Shown here: in pieces, positions 41,283 through 50,347 of the stretch
Layout of the letters: the number at the start of each line of letters is the position of its first letter
Numbering within the stretch: position 1 is the first letter of the stretch
Assembly: GCA_964569385.1 (NCBI GenBank)
Contig: CAZMUM010000007.1
Location: 1 to 64,000 of the forward strand
Source of the DNA: JAADHX01 sp964569385
GTDB taxonomy: Bacteria > Actinomycetota > Acidimicrobiia > Acidimicrobiales > Poriferisodalaceae
Direction: 5' to 3'
DNA: 64,000 bases
Notes under the pieces: model-generated
Seen by the model: only the letters and a program-made list of their open reading frames with translations
Told to the model about the DNA's origin: nothing
The model's database searches: none
Made by a program: the position numbers and the translations under genes

Positions 41283-43253
41283 ATGGCCTATCAGTCGCTA
41301 TATCGTCGTTTTCGACCACAACGATTTAGCGACGTCGTTGGTCAAGATCATCTTGTTGCAGCGCTACAGAACGCACTCCGCGACGACCGCGTAGGCCACG
41401 CCTACTTGTTCAGCGGGCCTCGTGGTACGGGTAAAACAACGTCGGCGCGGCTGTTAGCCAAGGCCCTCAACTGCACCAATCTCGGCGACGATGGCGAGCC
41501 ATGCTGCGCCTGCGATGCATGTCTAGCGATCGAGTCTGGCACGTCGATGGACCTCGTCGAGCTTGATGCCGCTTCCAACAATGGTGTCGACAGCATCCGC
41601 GAGCTGGTAGCCAGCGCGTCACTCGGAAGCCCTGGCCAGCGCAAGGTGTACATCCTCGACGAAGTTCACATGTTGTCGACAGCGGCATCCAATGCACTCC
41701 TGAAGACGCTCGAAGAACCACCGAGCCACGTTGTGTTCGTTCTCGCCACCACCGACCCCCAGAAGGTGTTGGCAACCATTCGCAGTCGGACCCAACACAT
41801 CGAGCTCTCACTTATAGGCGCCCAAGACATGGATGGACACGTCCGCGACATTGCTTCGCGCGGCGGCATCGACATCGATGACGAAACCGTCGACTATGTC
41901 ATTCGTAAGGGTGGTGGATCATCGCGCGACACGCTGTCGGCGCTCGACCAAGTGGTAGCCGCTGGGGGGATGGCCACCGAGAAGATTCCAGTCGGCGATC
42001 TCGTCGAAGCACTCATCGCTCGCGACTCCGGGGCCGCGCTCACTACCGTTGCAGCAGCGGTCTCGGCCGGTGCCGATGCCCGCGAAATGGTCGAGACCCT
42101 CGCCCGCCACCTTCGCGATCTGTTCCTGGTTCAACAACAAGCCGCACCAAGCGAACTCCCTCCGGCCGCCCTCGAAACGTTGACCGACCAGGGTCGCCGG
42201 CTCGGTGCAGCCTCGACGGTTCGGGCCCTCGAAACCCTCGGAGCGGCCCTGGTCGATGCCCGCCAAGCTGCCGACCCGCGCCTCGTAGTTGAGGTGGCGC
42301 TGGTGAAGCTGACGGCCGCTTCTTCGGCTGATGACCTGGGCGCGATCCTCGCCCGGCTGGAACACCTTGAGGCCATCGTTGCCAACGGAGCCACCGTTAC
42401 GGCTCCGCCGGTTACGCCCGGATCTGTGGTTCCCGACCCTCCCAGCGTGCCGAGCGCGACGCCTCCTGATTCTTCGGGCGCCTCTCCCTCCGCTGGTCAG
42501 ATTGCTTCGGGCGCTGCTCCCTCCGCTGGTCCACGAACCCGCGGCTCGGGTCGTGTCAGCGCAGCTAGGGCCGCGCTCGGCCAGCCGGCATCGACCGAGA
42601 CCCCCTCACCCAAGACTGGTCCGACTCCTCCCCACGGTGAGGTCCCGCCGCCACCACCACCACCTCCCGCGCCATCACTCGCAGGCCCGTCAGATACCGC
42701 GGCGCCGACGCTCGACGCACCAGGTTCGACACAAACCGATTCGGCTGCTTCGCCGCCGTCAGCCGAACCCGTTGAACCTGGTTCGACCCAGCCACCGTCG
42801 ACTCCCGCCGATGCCGCCCCAACTACGGCACCCTCGATCAGTCAGCTCCGGGCCGAGTGGATCGACACGCTCACCAAGGCACCCGGGCTAACGAAGAACA
42901 TCCTTGGCAGCTGCGATATCGACTCGCCAACGCCTGGTCATATCGTTTGCCATGTCTCGAACGAGATAACGCGAGAGAGGTGCGTCGCCCACGTACCGGC
43001 AATCCAGGACCTGCTCTCAAGTCGTTATGGACTCCCCATGACCCTCGAACTCACCGTCGAGGCGGCCCGAACTTCGACAATCGACTCGACGACGACGTCG
43101 ACTTCGCAAGATCACCCGACAGACGAAGCAGACGAAGTCATCGATCCCAACGAACTTACCGACGCTCCAGTCGACGCAACGTCGGGCGTCGATCGTCTAA
43201 CCGCGGCATTTCCTGGGGCAAAGATCATCGACGACCCCACCGCCGAGTACTAA
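41283..43253 (+). CDS. dnaX: DNA polymerase III subunit gamma/tau
   Basis: 656 residues. The clamp-loader ATPase has Walker A GPRGTGKTT (45-53), a four-cysteine zinc module (about 64-80), Walker B YILDEVHML (about 125) and sensor LATTDPQKVLATIRSRTQ. Domain III ends near 370. A Pro/Ser/Ala-rich linker of about 150 residues (including runs of eight prolines) leads to a C-terminal tau-like domain (about 520-620) that would contact the polymerase or DnaB. No A-rich slippage site for a gamma frameshift was seen. ATG 41283 is the normal start; ybaB and recR follow. Confidence 0.94.
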   Translation: MAYQSLYRRFRPQRFSDVVGQDHLVAALQNALRDDRVGHAYLFSGPRGTGKTTSARLLAKALNCTNLGDDGEPCCACDACLAIESGTSMDLVELDAASNNGVDSIRELVASASLGSPGQRKVYILDEVHMLSTAASNALLKTLEEPPSHVVFVLATTDPQKVLATIRSRTQHIELSLIGAQDMDGHVRDIASRGGIDIDDETVDYVIRKGGGSSRDTLSALDQVVAAGGMATEKIPVGDLVEALIARDSGAALTTVAAAVSAGADAREMVETLARHLRDLFLVQQQAAPSELPPAALETLTDQGRRLGAASTVRALETLGAALVDARQAADPRLVVEVALVKLTAASSADDLGAILARLEHLEAIVANGATVTAPPVTPGSVVPDPPSVPSATPPDSSGASPSAGQIASGAAPSAGPRTRGSGRVSAARAALGQPASTETPSPKTGPTPPHGEVPPPPPPPPAPSLAGPSDTAAPTLDAPGSTQTDSAASPPSAEPVEPGSTQPPSTPADAAPTTAPSISQLRAEWIDTLTKAPGLTKNILGSCDIDSPTPGHIVCHVSNEITRERCVAHVPAIQDLLSSRYGLPMTLELTVEAARTSTIDSTTTSTSQDHPTDEADEVIDPNELTDAPVDATSGVDRLTAAFPGAKIIDDPTAEY

Positions 43254-43285
43254 TTACATCCACGAACACCACACGGAGAAATCGA

Positions 43286-43612
43286 GTGAGCGACGGATTT
43301 GATATGAATAGCCTGCTTCAACAGGCACAAGACATGCAGGCGCAACTGATGGCCGCCCAAGAACAGGCCGCCACCACCGAAGTTATTGGCGAAGCCGGAG
43401 GCGGCCGAGTCAAGATCACGATGACCGCCGGAGGAGAGGTAACAGCGGTATCGATTGCTCCCGAAGTCGTCGACCCAGATGACGTAGCCATGCTCGAAGA
43501 CCTCATCCACACCGCGATGTCGGATGCCTTGGCTCGTGGTGCGGCTGCGCAGCAAGAAGCAATGGGACCACTCGGCGACCTTGGAGGCCTCGGCGGCCTT
43601 CTCGGGGGCTAG
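43286..43612 (+). CDS. ybaB: YbaB/EbfC nucleoid-associated protein
   Basis: 108 residues. The family pattern is clear: MNSLLQQAQDMQAQLM at the start, GGGRVKITMTAGGEVTAVSI in the middle and a Gly/Leu-rich tail. It binds DNA as a dimer. GTG 43286 follows ACGGAG. It lies between dnaX and recR, the standard order, with an 8-base gap to recR, so the three form an operon. Confidence 0.92.
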   Translation: MSDGFDMNSLLQQAQDMQAQLMAAQEQAATTEVIGEAGGGRVKITMTAGGEVTAVSIAPEVVDPDDVAMLEDLIHTAMSDALARGAAAQQEAMGPLGDLGGLGGLLGG

Positions 43613-43619
43613 ACACCTG

Positions 43620-44216
43620 ATGTACGAAGGCCCCGTCCAGGATCTCATCGACGAGTTGGGTCGTATGCCAGGCATCGGCCCGAAGTCGGCCCAGCGGATC
43701 GCATTCCACCTTCTGAAGATCCCCACCCCGGACGCGATGCGGCTCTCGGAGGCCATAACGCGGGCCAAAGAGAGGGTTCAGTTCTGCCAGCGATGTTTCA
43801 ATTTCAGCGAACACGATCTTTGTTTGATCTGTTCTAGTGCGTCGCGACAAGATGGCACGTTGTGTGTTGTTGAGGAATCACGCGATGTAGTGGCTGTTGA
43901 AAAGACTCAAGAGTTCCGCGGTCGTTATCACGTTCTCCAAGGTTGTCTGAACCCCATCGAAGGCATCGGGCCAGAACAGCTACGGGTCACAGAGCTGCTC
44001 GGGCGCATCGACGGTGAGCAGATCACTGAGGTCATCCTTTCGACCAACCCCAACATCGAGGGCGAGGCCACCGCGATGTACCTCGCCAGGCTGCTTGGAC
44101 CGCTCGGGGTGATGGTCACCAGGCTCGCTTCTGGCCTCCCAGTCGGAGGCGATCTCGAATACGCCGACGAGCTGACCCTCGGCCGAGCCCTAGAACACCG
44201 CCGCGCCGTCGAGTAA
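43620..44216 (+). CDS. recR: Recombination protein RecR
   Basis: 198 residues, the typical length. It has the helix-hairpin-helix LGRMPGIGPKSAQRIAFHLL (about 12-31), the four-cysteine zinc motif (C-x2-C and C-x2-C within about 54-69), and the Toprim domain with VVEESRDVVAVEKT and STNPNIEGEATAMYLA. It works with RecF/RecO in gap repair. ATG 43620 is directly after the ybaB stop. Two 48-bp palindromes follow the stop. Confidence 0.95.
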   Translation: MYEGPVQDLIDELGRMPGIGPKSAQRIAFHLLKIPTPDAMRLSEAITRAKERVQFCQRCFNFSEHDLCLICSSASRQDGTLCVVEESRDVVAVEKTQEFRGRYHVLQGCLNPIEGIGPEQLRVTELLGRIDGEQITEVILSTNPNIEGEATAMYLARLLGPLGVMVTRLASGLPVGGDLEYADELTLGRALEHRRAVE

Positions 44217-44232
44217 CCCGCCCTAATTCCGC

Positions 44233-44280
44233 AACCAGTGTCGAGGATCGGGGCCATAGCCCCATTTCTAGACACAGGTT
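44233..44280. repeat. 48-bp palindromic element, copy 5
   Basis: Arms AACCAGTGTC/GACACAGGTT differ by one base; inner stem GGGGC-CATA-... GCCCC is exact. Its reverse complement aligns with copy 3. Lies 16 bases after the recR stop. Confidence 0.85.
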
Positions 44281-44304
44281 CGTGTGGTTTGTGTCGCCAC
44301 GGCC

Positions 44305-44352
44305 AACCAGTGTCGAGGATCGTTGTTATGACCCCAATCGTCGACACTGGTT
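44305..44352. repeat. 48-bp palindromic element, copy 6
   Basis: The 12-base arms AACCAGTGTCGA/TCGACACTGGTT are exact inverse repeats. Only 24 bases after copy 5, between the tails of recR and the lipoprotein at 44373. Confidence 0.88.
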
Positions 44353-44372
44353 CGTTTGTTGGTGGCTAGTGG

Positions 44373-44795
44373 TTAACGGGAGAGGGAGATGGTGGTGGTT
44401 TGGCCGCCCCAGCCGCTTAGCTGATCGCGGCCCTCGACCGTGACCTCGACGACATCAGTCGGAATGGCGATGCCAGACTGGCTGCGGGTAAATGGCTGCT
44501 CCGAAGCATGATCGTGGGCTAGTTCGCGGATGCCATAGACCGTTCCGTTTGGGCCGACAACTCGCCAAGCATCGGCATACCGATCGGGGCTGTCGTATGG
44601 CGAGCTGATAGTTGCGCTAAACGTCCAGCTACCGTCGTCGGTGAGTTGAGCAGTGGCCGAGACCACATCGGGGAACAACTCTTCTGCTAGCTCGGAAGTC
44701 GCGATGACCGGCGAAGTCTGTTCGGCATTATCGCTAGAACACGATCCAAGAACCAATGCGCCCAGAACTGCTAGCGCTGCCACGACTTTGCTCAC
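44373..44795 (-). CDS. Small predicted lipoprotein
   Basis: 140 residues: a signal peptide and lipobox LVLGSC, then a beta-rich domain with VSATAQLTDDGSWTFSATIS and a C-terminal WGGQTTTISL. No family recognised; the fold may be Ig- or FixG-like. It is divergent from glyA, with about 120 bases between the starts. The tail faces recR across two palindromes. Function unknown. Confidence 0.7.
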   Translation of the reverse strand: MSKVVAALAVLGALVLGSCSSDNAEQTSPVIATSELAEELFPDVVSATAQLTDDGSWTFSATISSPYDSPDRYADAWRVVGPNGTVYGIRELAHDHASEQPFTRSQSGIAIPTDVVEVTVEGRDQLSGWGGQTTTISLSR

Positions 44796-44914
44796 CCGAT
44801 TGACAGTAGAGCCAAGTTGTCCTCGTGGTGGGAATCTGGCGAAGATCCTCTTCTCGGTCGGCGTGCCGCCAACTAGCCTGACCCCAGTTCGTATCGATAC
44901 GTCGAGGAGAAACT

Positions 44915-46387
44915 ATGACCGATTCCACTAGCCCGCTCGAGATCGAACAGGACACTCCCGAGGCTCAGTCGTATCGGTCGGCCCTTGAGGTCATCAGCGG
45001 TGTAGAGCCCCGAATAGCTGACGCAATCCGGTCAGAGATCAACGATCAGCGGAACTACCTCAAGCTCATTGCCTCAGAAAACTATGCGTCCCCGGCCGTG
45101 CTGCTCACTATGGGAACTTGGTTCAGCGACAAGTATGCCGAAGGCACAGTGGGCCATCGATTCTACGCTGGCTGCCAAAACGTCGACACAGTCGAACAAC
45201 TCGCCTCGGACTTGGCCTGCGAACTGTTCGGCGCACCGTATGCCTACGTTCAGCCGCACTCAGGGATCGACGCCAACTTGGTGGCCTTTTGGGCCATGCT
45301 GGCGGCCAGGGTCGAGACGCCTTTTCTTGCCGAACAAGGCGAGAAGCACGTGAACGGTCTATCTGAGACCGATTGGGACACACTCCGTAACAAGTTGGGT
45401 AACCAACGAATGATCGGCATGGCCCTCGACGCCGGTGGGCATTTGACTCACGGTTTTCGCCCGAACATTTCGGGCAAGATGTTCGCCCAACGTAGCTACG
45501 GGGTCGATGACACGACCGAGATGCTCGACTACGACAATGTCCGTGCGTTGGCCAAAGAGTTCAGACCAATGGTGCTTACTGCGGGCTACTCGGCCTACCC
45601 GAGGAAGGTTAACTTCGCCAAAATGCGCGAGATCGCCGACGAGGTTGGCGCCTACCTGATGATCGACATGGCCCACTTCGCCGGCCTGGTTGCCGGGGGC
45701 GTGTTCACCGGCGACTACGACCCAATCGCAAATGGTCACATCGTGACTACCACGACGCACAAGTCGCTTCGGGGCCCGCGTGGAGGCATGGTCATGACTG
45801 GTCGAGATGGCGGGGACTTGGCCGAGTACATCGACAAGGGCTGCCCGATGGTTCTTGGTGGTCCAATGGCTCACGTCATGGCCGCTAAGGCCGTCGCGTT
45901 CGCTGAGGCCAAGCTGCCGACGTTTGCGGATTATGCCCAACGGATAGTCGACAACGCGGCAGCGTTGGGCGAGGGCCTAAAGAAGCGAGGGGCTCGTCTA
46001 GTGACCGACGGAACGGAAAACCATCTTGTGTTGGTAGATGTGACGTCGTTCGGTATCACCGGCCGCCAAGCCGAGTCGGCCCTTAACGACAGCGGCGTAA
46101 TCGTCAACCGAAACTCGATTCCTGGCGATCCAAATGGCGCTTGGTACACCAGCGGTGTACGTCTGGGCACCCCGGCGTTGACGACGCTAGGAATGAGTAC
46201 CTCCGATATGGACGAAGTCGCCGACATCATCTGCGACGTCTTGAGCCACGCCGAGCCGGCCCAGGCCAAGAACGGCCCATCTAAGGCTAAGTACCTGATG
46301 GGTGACGATGTCTCGGATCGATGTCGCCAGCGCTCGGCTGAGTTGCTCACCGCCAATCCGCTCTACCCGACGATTGGCAAGATCTGA
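44915..46387 (+). CDS. glyA: Serine hydroxymethyltransferase
   Basis: 490 residues, longer than the usual 415-430; the extra length is an N-terminal extension and internal inserts, as in some other actinobacterial long-type SHMTs. It interconverts serine and glycine with tetrahydrofolate. Core motifs: NYLKLIASENYASPAVL, YAEGTVGHRFYAGC, VDVTSFGITGRQAE and the PLP lysine in VTTTTHKSLRGPRGG. ATG 44915 follows GGAG. A hairpin at 46434-46461 follows the stop. Confidence 0.94.
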   Translation: MTDSTSPLEIEQDTPEAQSYRSALEVISGVEPRIADAIRSEINDQRNYLKLIASENYASPAVLLTMGTWFSDKYAEGTVGHRFYAGCQNVDTVEQLASDLACELFGAPYAYVQPHSGIDANLVAFWAMLAARVETPFLAEQGEKHVNGLSETDWDTLRNKLGNQRMIGMALDAGGHLTHGFRPNISGKMFAQRSYGVDDTTEMLDYDNVRALAKEFRPMVLTAGYSAYPRKVNFAKMREIADEVGAYLMIDMAHFAGLVAGGVFTGDYDPIANGHIVTTTTHKSLRGPRGGMVMTGRDGGDLAEYIDKGCPMVLGGPMAHVMAAKAVAFAEAKLPTFADYAQRIVDNAAALGEGLKKRGARLVTDGTENHLVLVDVTSFGITGRQAESALNDSGVIVNRNSIPGDPNGAWYTSGVRLGTPALTTLGMSTSDMDEVADIICDVLSHAEPAQAKNGPSKAKYLMGDDVSDRCRQRSAELLTANPLYPTIGKI

Positions 46388-46433
46388 AGCCGAGCCGCGG
46401 ACTCCCCACTGAGTCTTGGGCCACAAAACAGCA

Positions 46434-46461
46434 GAAGGCCAGGTCGTTAGACCCGGCCTTC
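46434..46461 (+). terminator. Hairpin after glyA
   Basis: GAAGGCC-AGGTC pairs with GACC-CGGCCTTC around GTTA (a stem of 11-12 bp with one bulge). It comes 46 bases after the glyA stop, without a T-tract. Confidence 0.6.
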
Positions 46462-46799
46462 CACGAAATCGGTACCAAACAAGGCAGCACCCCAACTTCA
46501 TCCGAACTAGGCGCGGGCGGTTGTCTAGCCCGAACTCGGTTGAGGTGTTACTTCGTCTGGAGGGACCTAAGCAGTCCGTTCCCGATGTCAGTTATGTTAC
46601 GAAACGAAGACGGAAAAAGCAACACTTTGTAGTATTTAGTCGATAATTCGTCACGAACGACATATACGGGGCTAGATCGAAGCCATTTCTCGGCATTTAA
46701 GAAGCCTCAGGCCGGCCCGAACGATTGCGTGTCCCACCCCTGGGCCAGACTCTGCTGCAACTTCCTCCCATACGTTTCTCCTGTTGTTTGGAGTTCCCG
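46462..46799. other. Intergenic stretch with an AT-rich island
   Basis: No gene, RNA or repeat is recognised. Bases 46590-46680 are clearly richer in A and T than the surroundings (AAAAAGCAACACTTTG, TAGTCGATAATTCG). This would suit a promoter for the gene at 46800, but no matching -35/-10 pair was found at good spacing. Confidence 0.5.
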
Positions 46800-47258
46800 A
46801 TGGTCGAGATATTTCTGCCAGCGTGTCCTGTTTCACCTTCTCTTGGCGTGCGCCTTAACACGCGCGCCGATGCCAGAGCCCTTTTCTTCGCCTTCGCCAA
46901 CGACTGTGACGAGGTTGTAATGGCGGTTCTCGGTCCGTTCGAAGATCTCTTCGCAATGGTCGTGTTCGGGGGTGTTGCCCTAGCCGAGATACATCGCGAT
47001 CCCGGGCCCCTCGTCACGCTGGCCCGAAACCTTGGCGCTGAGAGTGTGGTCATCAGTCACTTTGTCGAGGGCATGATCGTCGATGGTACAGCCGAGATAG
47101 ATGCTCAAAGGGTGGTTGGTCTCGCGCTAGAAGTCGACGATATTCACTTGGTCGGTTGGCACACTTTAAGTTCGGCGTCGATTGCCAACAATGTCGGCCG
47201 TGGAATCAGTGACCTGCTCGAGCCTCGAGGTGGAGATCTCGAAAATGGCGAGCGTTAG
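46800..47258 (+). CDS. Hypothetical protein, 152 residues
   Basis: ATG 46800 follows a GGAG site and begins MVEIFLPACPVSPSLG. The protein has a hydrophobic middle (MAVLGPFEDLFAMVVFGGVALAEI) and an acidic C-terminal half. No family recognised. The tail overlaps the end of the convergent thiolase gene by three bases. The open frame to 46725 has no family-like extension. Coding is likely because of codon bias, but the function cannot be given. Confidence 0.5.
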   Translation: MVEIFLPACPVSPSLGVRLNTRADARALFFAFANDCDEVVMAVLGPFEDLFAMVVFGGVALAEIHRDPGPLVTLARNLGAESVVISHFVEGMIVDGTAEIDAQRVVGLALEVDDIHLVGWHTLSSASIANNVGRGISDLLEPRGGDLENGER

Positions 47259-48442
47259 AGGGTGCGGAATATTCCAGCGTCGCCTTGGCCTCCACCACCG
47301 CACAGCGCAGCCGCGCCAACGCCACCGCCGCGCCGGATGAGTTCGTTGATCATATGCAGTGCCAATCGGTTGCCGCTCATGCCGATGGGGTGCCCCAATG
47401 CAATGGCGCCGCCGTCGACGTTGACCAACGAGTCGTCGATGCCGAGGTCGGCCATCGAACACAACCCAACTGCGGCGAATGCTTCGTTGATCTCGAAGAG
47501 GTCGATGTCGTCGATACCAAGGTCGGACTTGGCCAGGGCAGACGTGATGGCTTGGGACGGCTGGGTCAGCAGCGACGCCGAGTCCGGGCCGGCGATCTGG
47601 CCGTACGAGACCAGCTCGGCAATGGCTCTGAGGCCAAGCTCATCGGCCTTGGCCCGACTCATCATCACGATTGCCGACGCGCCGTCAGAGATCTGCGAAG
47701 CATTGGCGGCCGTGATCGAGCCATCCTTGCTGAATGCGGGGCGGAGGCGACTGAGCGACTCGGCGGTGGTACCAGGTCGAATACCCTCGTCGGCATTGAT
47801 GACAACGGGGTCGCCCTTGCGCTGTGGAACCGAAACGGCGACGATCTCGGCATCGAATCGGCCTTCGCTGCGGGCCGCATCAGCGCGATCGTGCGACGCC
47901 GCCGAGAAGGTATCCATCGCCAGACGAGTCACGTCAGCTTCGGCCTCGGCGTAGCGCTCGGTCCCGAGACCCATGGCGCATGCGTCGAAAGCACAGTAGA
48001 GGCCGTCGTGGTACAGCGAGTCGAGCATTTCAGCGTTGCCGTAGCCGTACCCTCGCCGAGCCTTGTCGAGAACGTAGGGTGCGTTCGACATCGACTCCAT
48101 GCCGCCGGCTACGACGATGTCGGCATCGCCGGCAGCGATCATCTGGTGGGCCAGGTAGATCGTGTTCAAGCCCGATAGGCAGACCTTGTTAACGGTCGTG
48201 GCCGGAACGCTCATCGGGATGGCGGCATTGACGGCTGCTTGTCTGGCGGTGATTTGGCCTTGTCCGGCCTGGACTACTTGGCCCATGTAGACGTAGTCGA
48301 CTTGGTCGGGCGAGACGCCGGCTTTCTCTAGGGCACCGGCGATAGCGAACCCACCGAGCTCTTGGGCTGAAAAGCCTGACAGGCCACCGTTGAATCGGCC
48401 GATCGGAGTGCGTGCTCCGGCGATGATTACTGGACCTGTCAT
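47255..48442 (-). CDS. Acetyl-CoA C-acetyltransferase (thiolase)
   Basis: 395 residues. The nucleophile Cys is in TTVNKVCLSGLNTIYLA (about 89), the His in GGAIALGHPIGMSGNR (about 350) and the second Cys in AALCGGGGQGDA (about 380). These are the biosynthetic/degradative thiolase II signatures, so it can condense two acetyl-CoA into acetoacetyl-CoA. ATG 48442 begins TGPVIIAGARTPIGRFNG. Divergent from ccr, with a 135-base shared region. It fits the ethylmalonyl-CoA or butanoyl-CoA route. Confidence 0.93.
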   Translation of the reverse strand: MTGPVIIAGARTPIGRFNGGLSGFSAQELGGFAIAGALEKAGVSPDQVDYVYMGQVVQAGQGQITARQAAVNAAIPMSVPATTVNKVCLSGLNTIYLAHQMIAAGDADIVVAGGMESMSNAPYVLDKARRGYGYGNAEMLDSLYHDGLYCAFDACAMGLGTERYAEAEADVTRLAMDTFSAASHDRADAARSEGRFDAEIVAVSVPQRKGDPVVINADEGIRPGTTAESLSRLRPAFSKDGSITAANASQISDGASAIVMMSRAKADELGLRAIAELVSYGQIAGPDSASLLTQPSQAITSALAKSDLGIDDIDLFEINEAFAAVGLCSMADLGIDDSLVNVDGGAIALGHPIGMSGNRLALHMINELIRRGGGVGAAALCGGGGQGDAGIFRTL

Positions 48443-48577
48443 TGGGATTCCCTTCGCTGAGGCCAGGGTTTGACCCTCGGCTCCGAGTGTACGAACTACC
48501 CAGGCCGACTTCCCAAATGGGTCGAGTCGGTGCGGAGAATTTCGCCCCGAAGTTACCCGTCGGTAACCTTGAGTGCC

Positions 48578-49936
48578 ATGGACCAGATCAGAAATGCCAT
48601 CCTCAATGGCGCAAGCGGCGACGAGCTCGCGGCCTTGCCGATTCCCGAGTCGTATCGAGCCGCCTACGTGCGTCGCGACGAGACCGCTATGTTCGAGGGT
48701 AGAGAATCGTGGGAGAAGGATCCGCGCGAATCGCTTCACGTAGGAGACGTAGCCACACCAGAGCTCGCACCGGACGAGGTCTATCTCGCGGTGATGGCTA
48801 GCTCGATCAACTTCAACACCGTGTGGTCGTCGATCTTTGAGCCGCTTCCAACGTTCGGGTTCTTGGACCGGATGGCACGCGAGAGCGAGTGGGCCGCCCG
48901 CCACCAACGCGACGAGCACATCTTGGGCTCTGATGGCTCGGCGGTGGTTCTTAGGGTCGGCTCGGCGGTTCGTAACTGGAAACCTGGCGATCACGTTGTG
49001 GTGCATTGCAACCACGTCGACGATCAAGATCCTTCCTCACATAACGACTCGATGTTTGGGTCGAACCAACGAATCTGGGGTTTCGAAACGAACTTTGGCG
49101 GCCTTGCCGATTTGTCGGTAGTTAAGGCCAACCAACTGATGCCAAAACCAACCCACCTCACGTGGGAAGAAGCAGCGGTCAACGCATTGTGTGCGGCGAC
49201 TTCATACCGCATGCTCATAGGCCAGAACGCGGCGCGCATGAAGCTCGGCGACGTCGTTCTGATCTGGGGCGCCAGCGGAGGCTTGGGCGGATACGCCAGC
49301 CAGCTTGTTCTCCAAGCCGGAGGCATCCCGGTCGGCGTAGTGAGTTCGCCCGAGAAGGCCGAACTGCTGAATCGGCTCGGAGTCGAGCACGTAATCGACC
49401 GCAAGGCCGATGGGTACCAGTTCTGGGCCGACGAGCACACCCAAGACGAAAGCGAATGGCGCCGGTTTGGCCGCAAGGTCCGCTCGCTTGCCGGCGAAGA
49501 CCCACACATTGTGTTCGAACATCCCGGTCGATCGACCATGGGAGCCTCGGTGTTCACGGCTCGCAAGGGCGGAACCATCGTTACTTGCGCGGCCACATCT
49601 GGCTACATGATCGAGTACGACAACCGCCATCTCTGGATGAAGCTGAAACGAATCGTCTCCAGCCACTTTGCCAACTACCAAGAAGCCTGGGAGATGAACA
49701 GGCTCATCGACATGGGCAAGATCCAGCCGATTCTGTCTGGGGTATTCGACCTCGAAACCGTCGGCGATGCTGCCTATCAGGTGCACCACAACCTTCATGA
49801 AGGCAAGCTTGGGGTGTTGTGCCTGGCACCAGAAAGAGGCCTTGGCATTACCGATCAAGAAAAACGAGAACGCATCGGACCAGACAAGATCGGGCTATTC
49901 GAAACCCACGCGTCTGAGATCGCGACCGAGAGCTGA
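48578..49936 (+). CDS. ccr: Crotonyl-CoA carboxylase/reductase
   Basis: 452 residues of the medium-chain dehydrogenase family with the Ccr-specific CO2 pocket: an Asn in ASSINFNTVW (about 78-80), Phe-Glu in GFETNFGGLADLS and a His in SSHFANYQEAWEMNRL. The NADPH fold is VLIWGASGGLGGYASQL. It turns crotonyl-CoA, NADPH and CO2 into ethylmalonyl-CoA, for acetyl-CoA assimilation or polyketide extender units. ATG 48578 starts the conserved MDQIRNAILNG. The epimerase gene follows after 4 bases. Confidence 0.95.
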   Translation: MDQIRNAILNGASGDELAALPIPESYRAAYVRRDETAMFEGRESWEKDPRESLHVGDVATPELAPDEVYLAVMASSINFNTVWSSIFEPLPTFGFLDRMARESEWAARHQRDEHILGSDGSAVVLRVGSAVRNWKPGDHVVVHCNHVDDQDPSSHNDSMFGSNQRIWGFETNFGGLADLSVVKANQLMPKPTHLTWEEAAVNALCAATSYRMLIGQNAARMKLGDVVLIWGASGGLGGYASQLVLQAGGIPVGVVSSPEKAELLNRLGVEHVIDRKADGYQFWADEHTQDESEWRRFGRKVRSLAGEDPHIVFEHPGRSTMGASVFTARKGGTIVTCAATSGYMIEYDNRHLWMKLKRIVSSHFANYQEAWEMNRLIDMGKIQPILSGVFDLETVGDAAYQVHHNLHEGKLGVLCLAPERGLGITDQEKRERIGPDKIGLFETHASEIATES

Positions 49937-49940
49937 CGAA

Positions 49941-50342
49941 ATGCTGCTGACCGAAATTGACCACATTGCCATCGCCGTAAAGGACCTAGAAGCGGCCATC
50001 GCCTATTACGCAGAGGCTTTCGGCGCTGAGGTGCATCATCGTGAGATTGTCGAGTCCGATGGCGTTGAGGAAGCTCTAGTGAAAGTAGCCGACAGCTATA
50101 TACAGCTCACCGCGGCGACTCGTCCCGATTCGCCAATAGCGAAATCAATAGAGAAGCGCGGCGAGGGTCTGCACCACGTTGGGTATCGAGTCGATAACTG
50201 CGCCGAGGCGCTGGCGGCCATGGTGGCTGCCGGTGCCACGGCCATCGACAAAGAACCGCGACCTGGTTCTCGTGGGACCACCGTTGCCTTCATTCACCCA
50301 AAGGGATCGTTCGGAACCCTCATCGAGCTGGTTCAGGAATAG
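49941..50342 (+). CDS. Methylmalonyl/ethylmalonyl-CoA epimerase
   Basis: 133 residues of the glyoxalase-I fold. Family segments: LTEIDHIAIAVKDLEAAIAYY (metal His early; read in two parts), GEGLHHVGYRVDN (second His) and FIHPKGSFGTLIELVQ (final Glu). It inverts the C2 centre of methylmalonyl-CoA or ethylmalonyl-CoA. It begins 4 bases after ccr, so the ethylmalonyl-CoA step is its likely partner reaction. Confidence 0.93.
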   Translation: MLLTEIDHIAIAVKDLEAAIAYYAEAFGAEVHHREIVESDGVEEALVKVADSYIQLTAATRPDSPIAKSIEKRGEGLHHVGYRVDNCAEALAAMVAAGATAIDKEPRPGSRGTTVAFIHPKGSFGTLIELVQE

Positions 50343-50347
50343 CTCGA

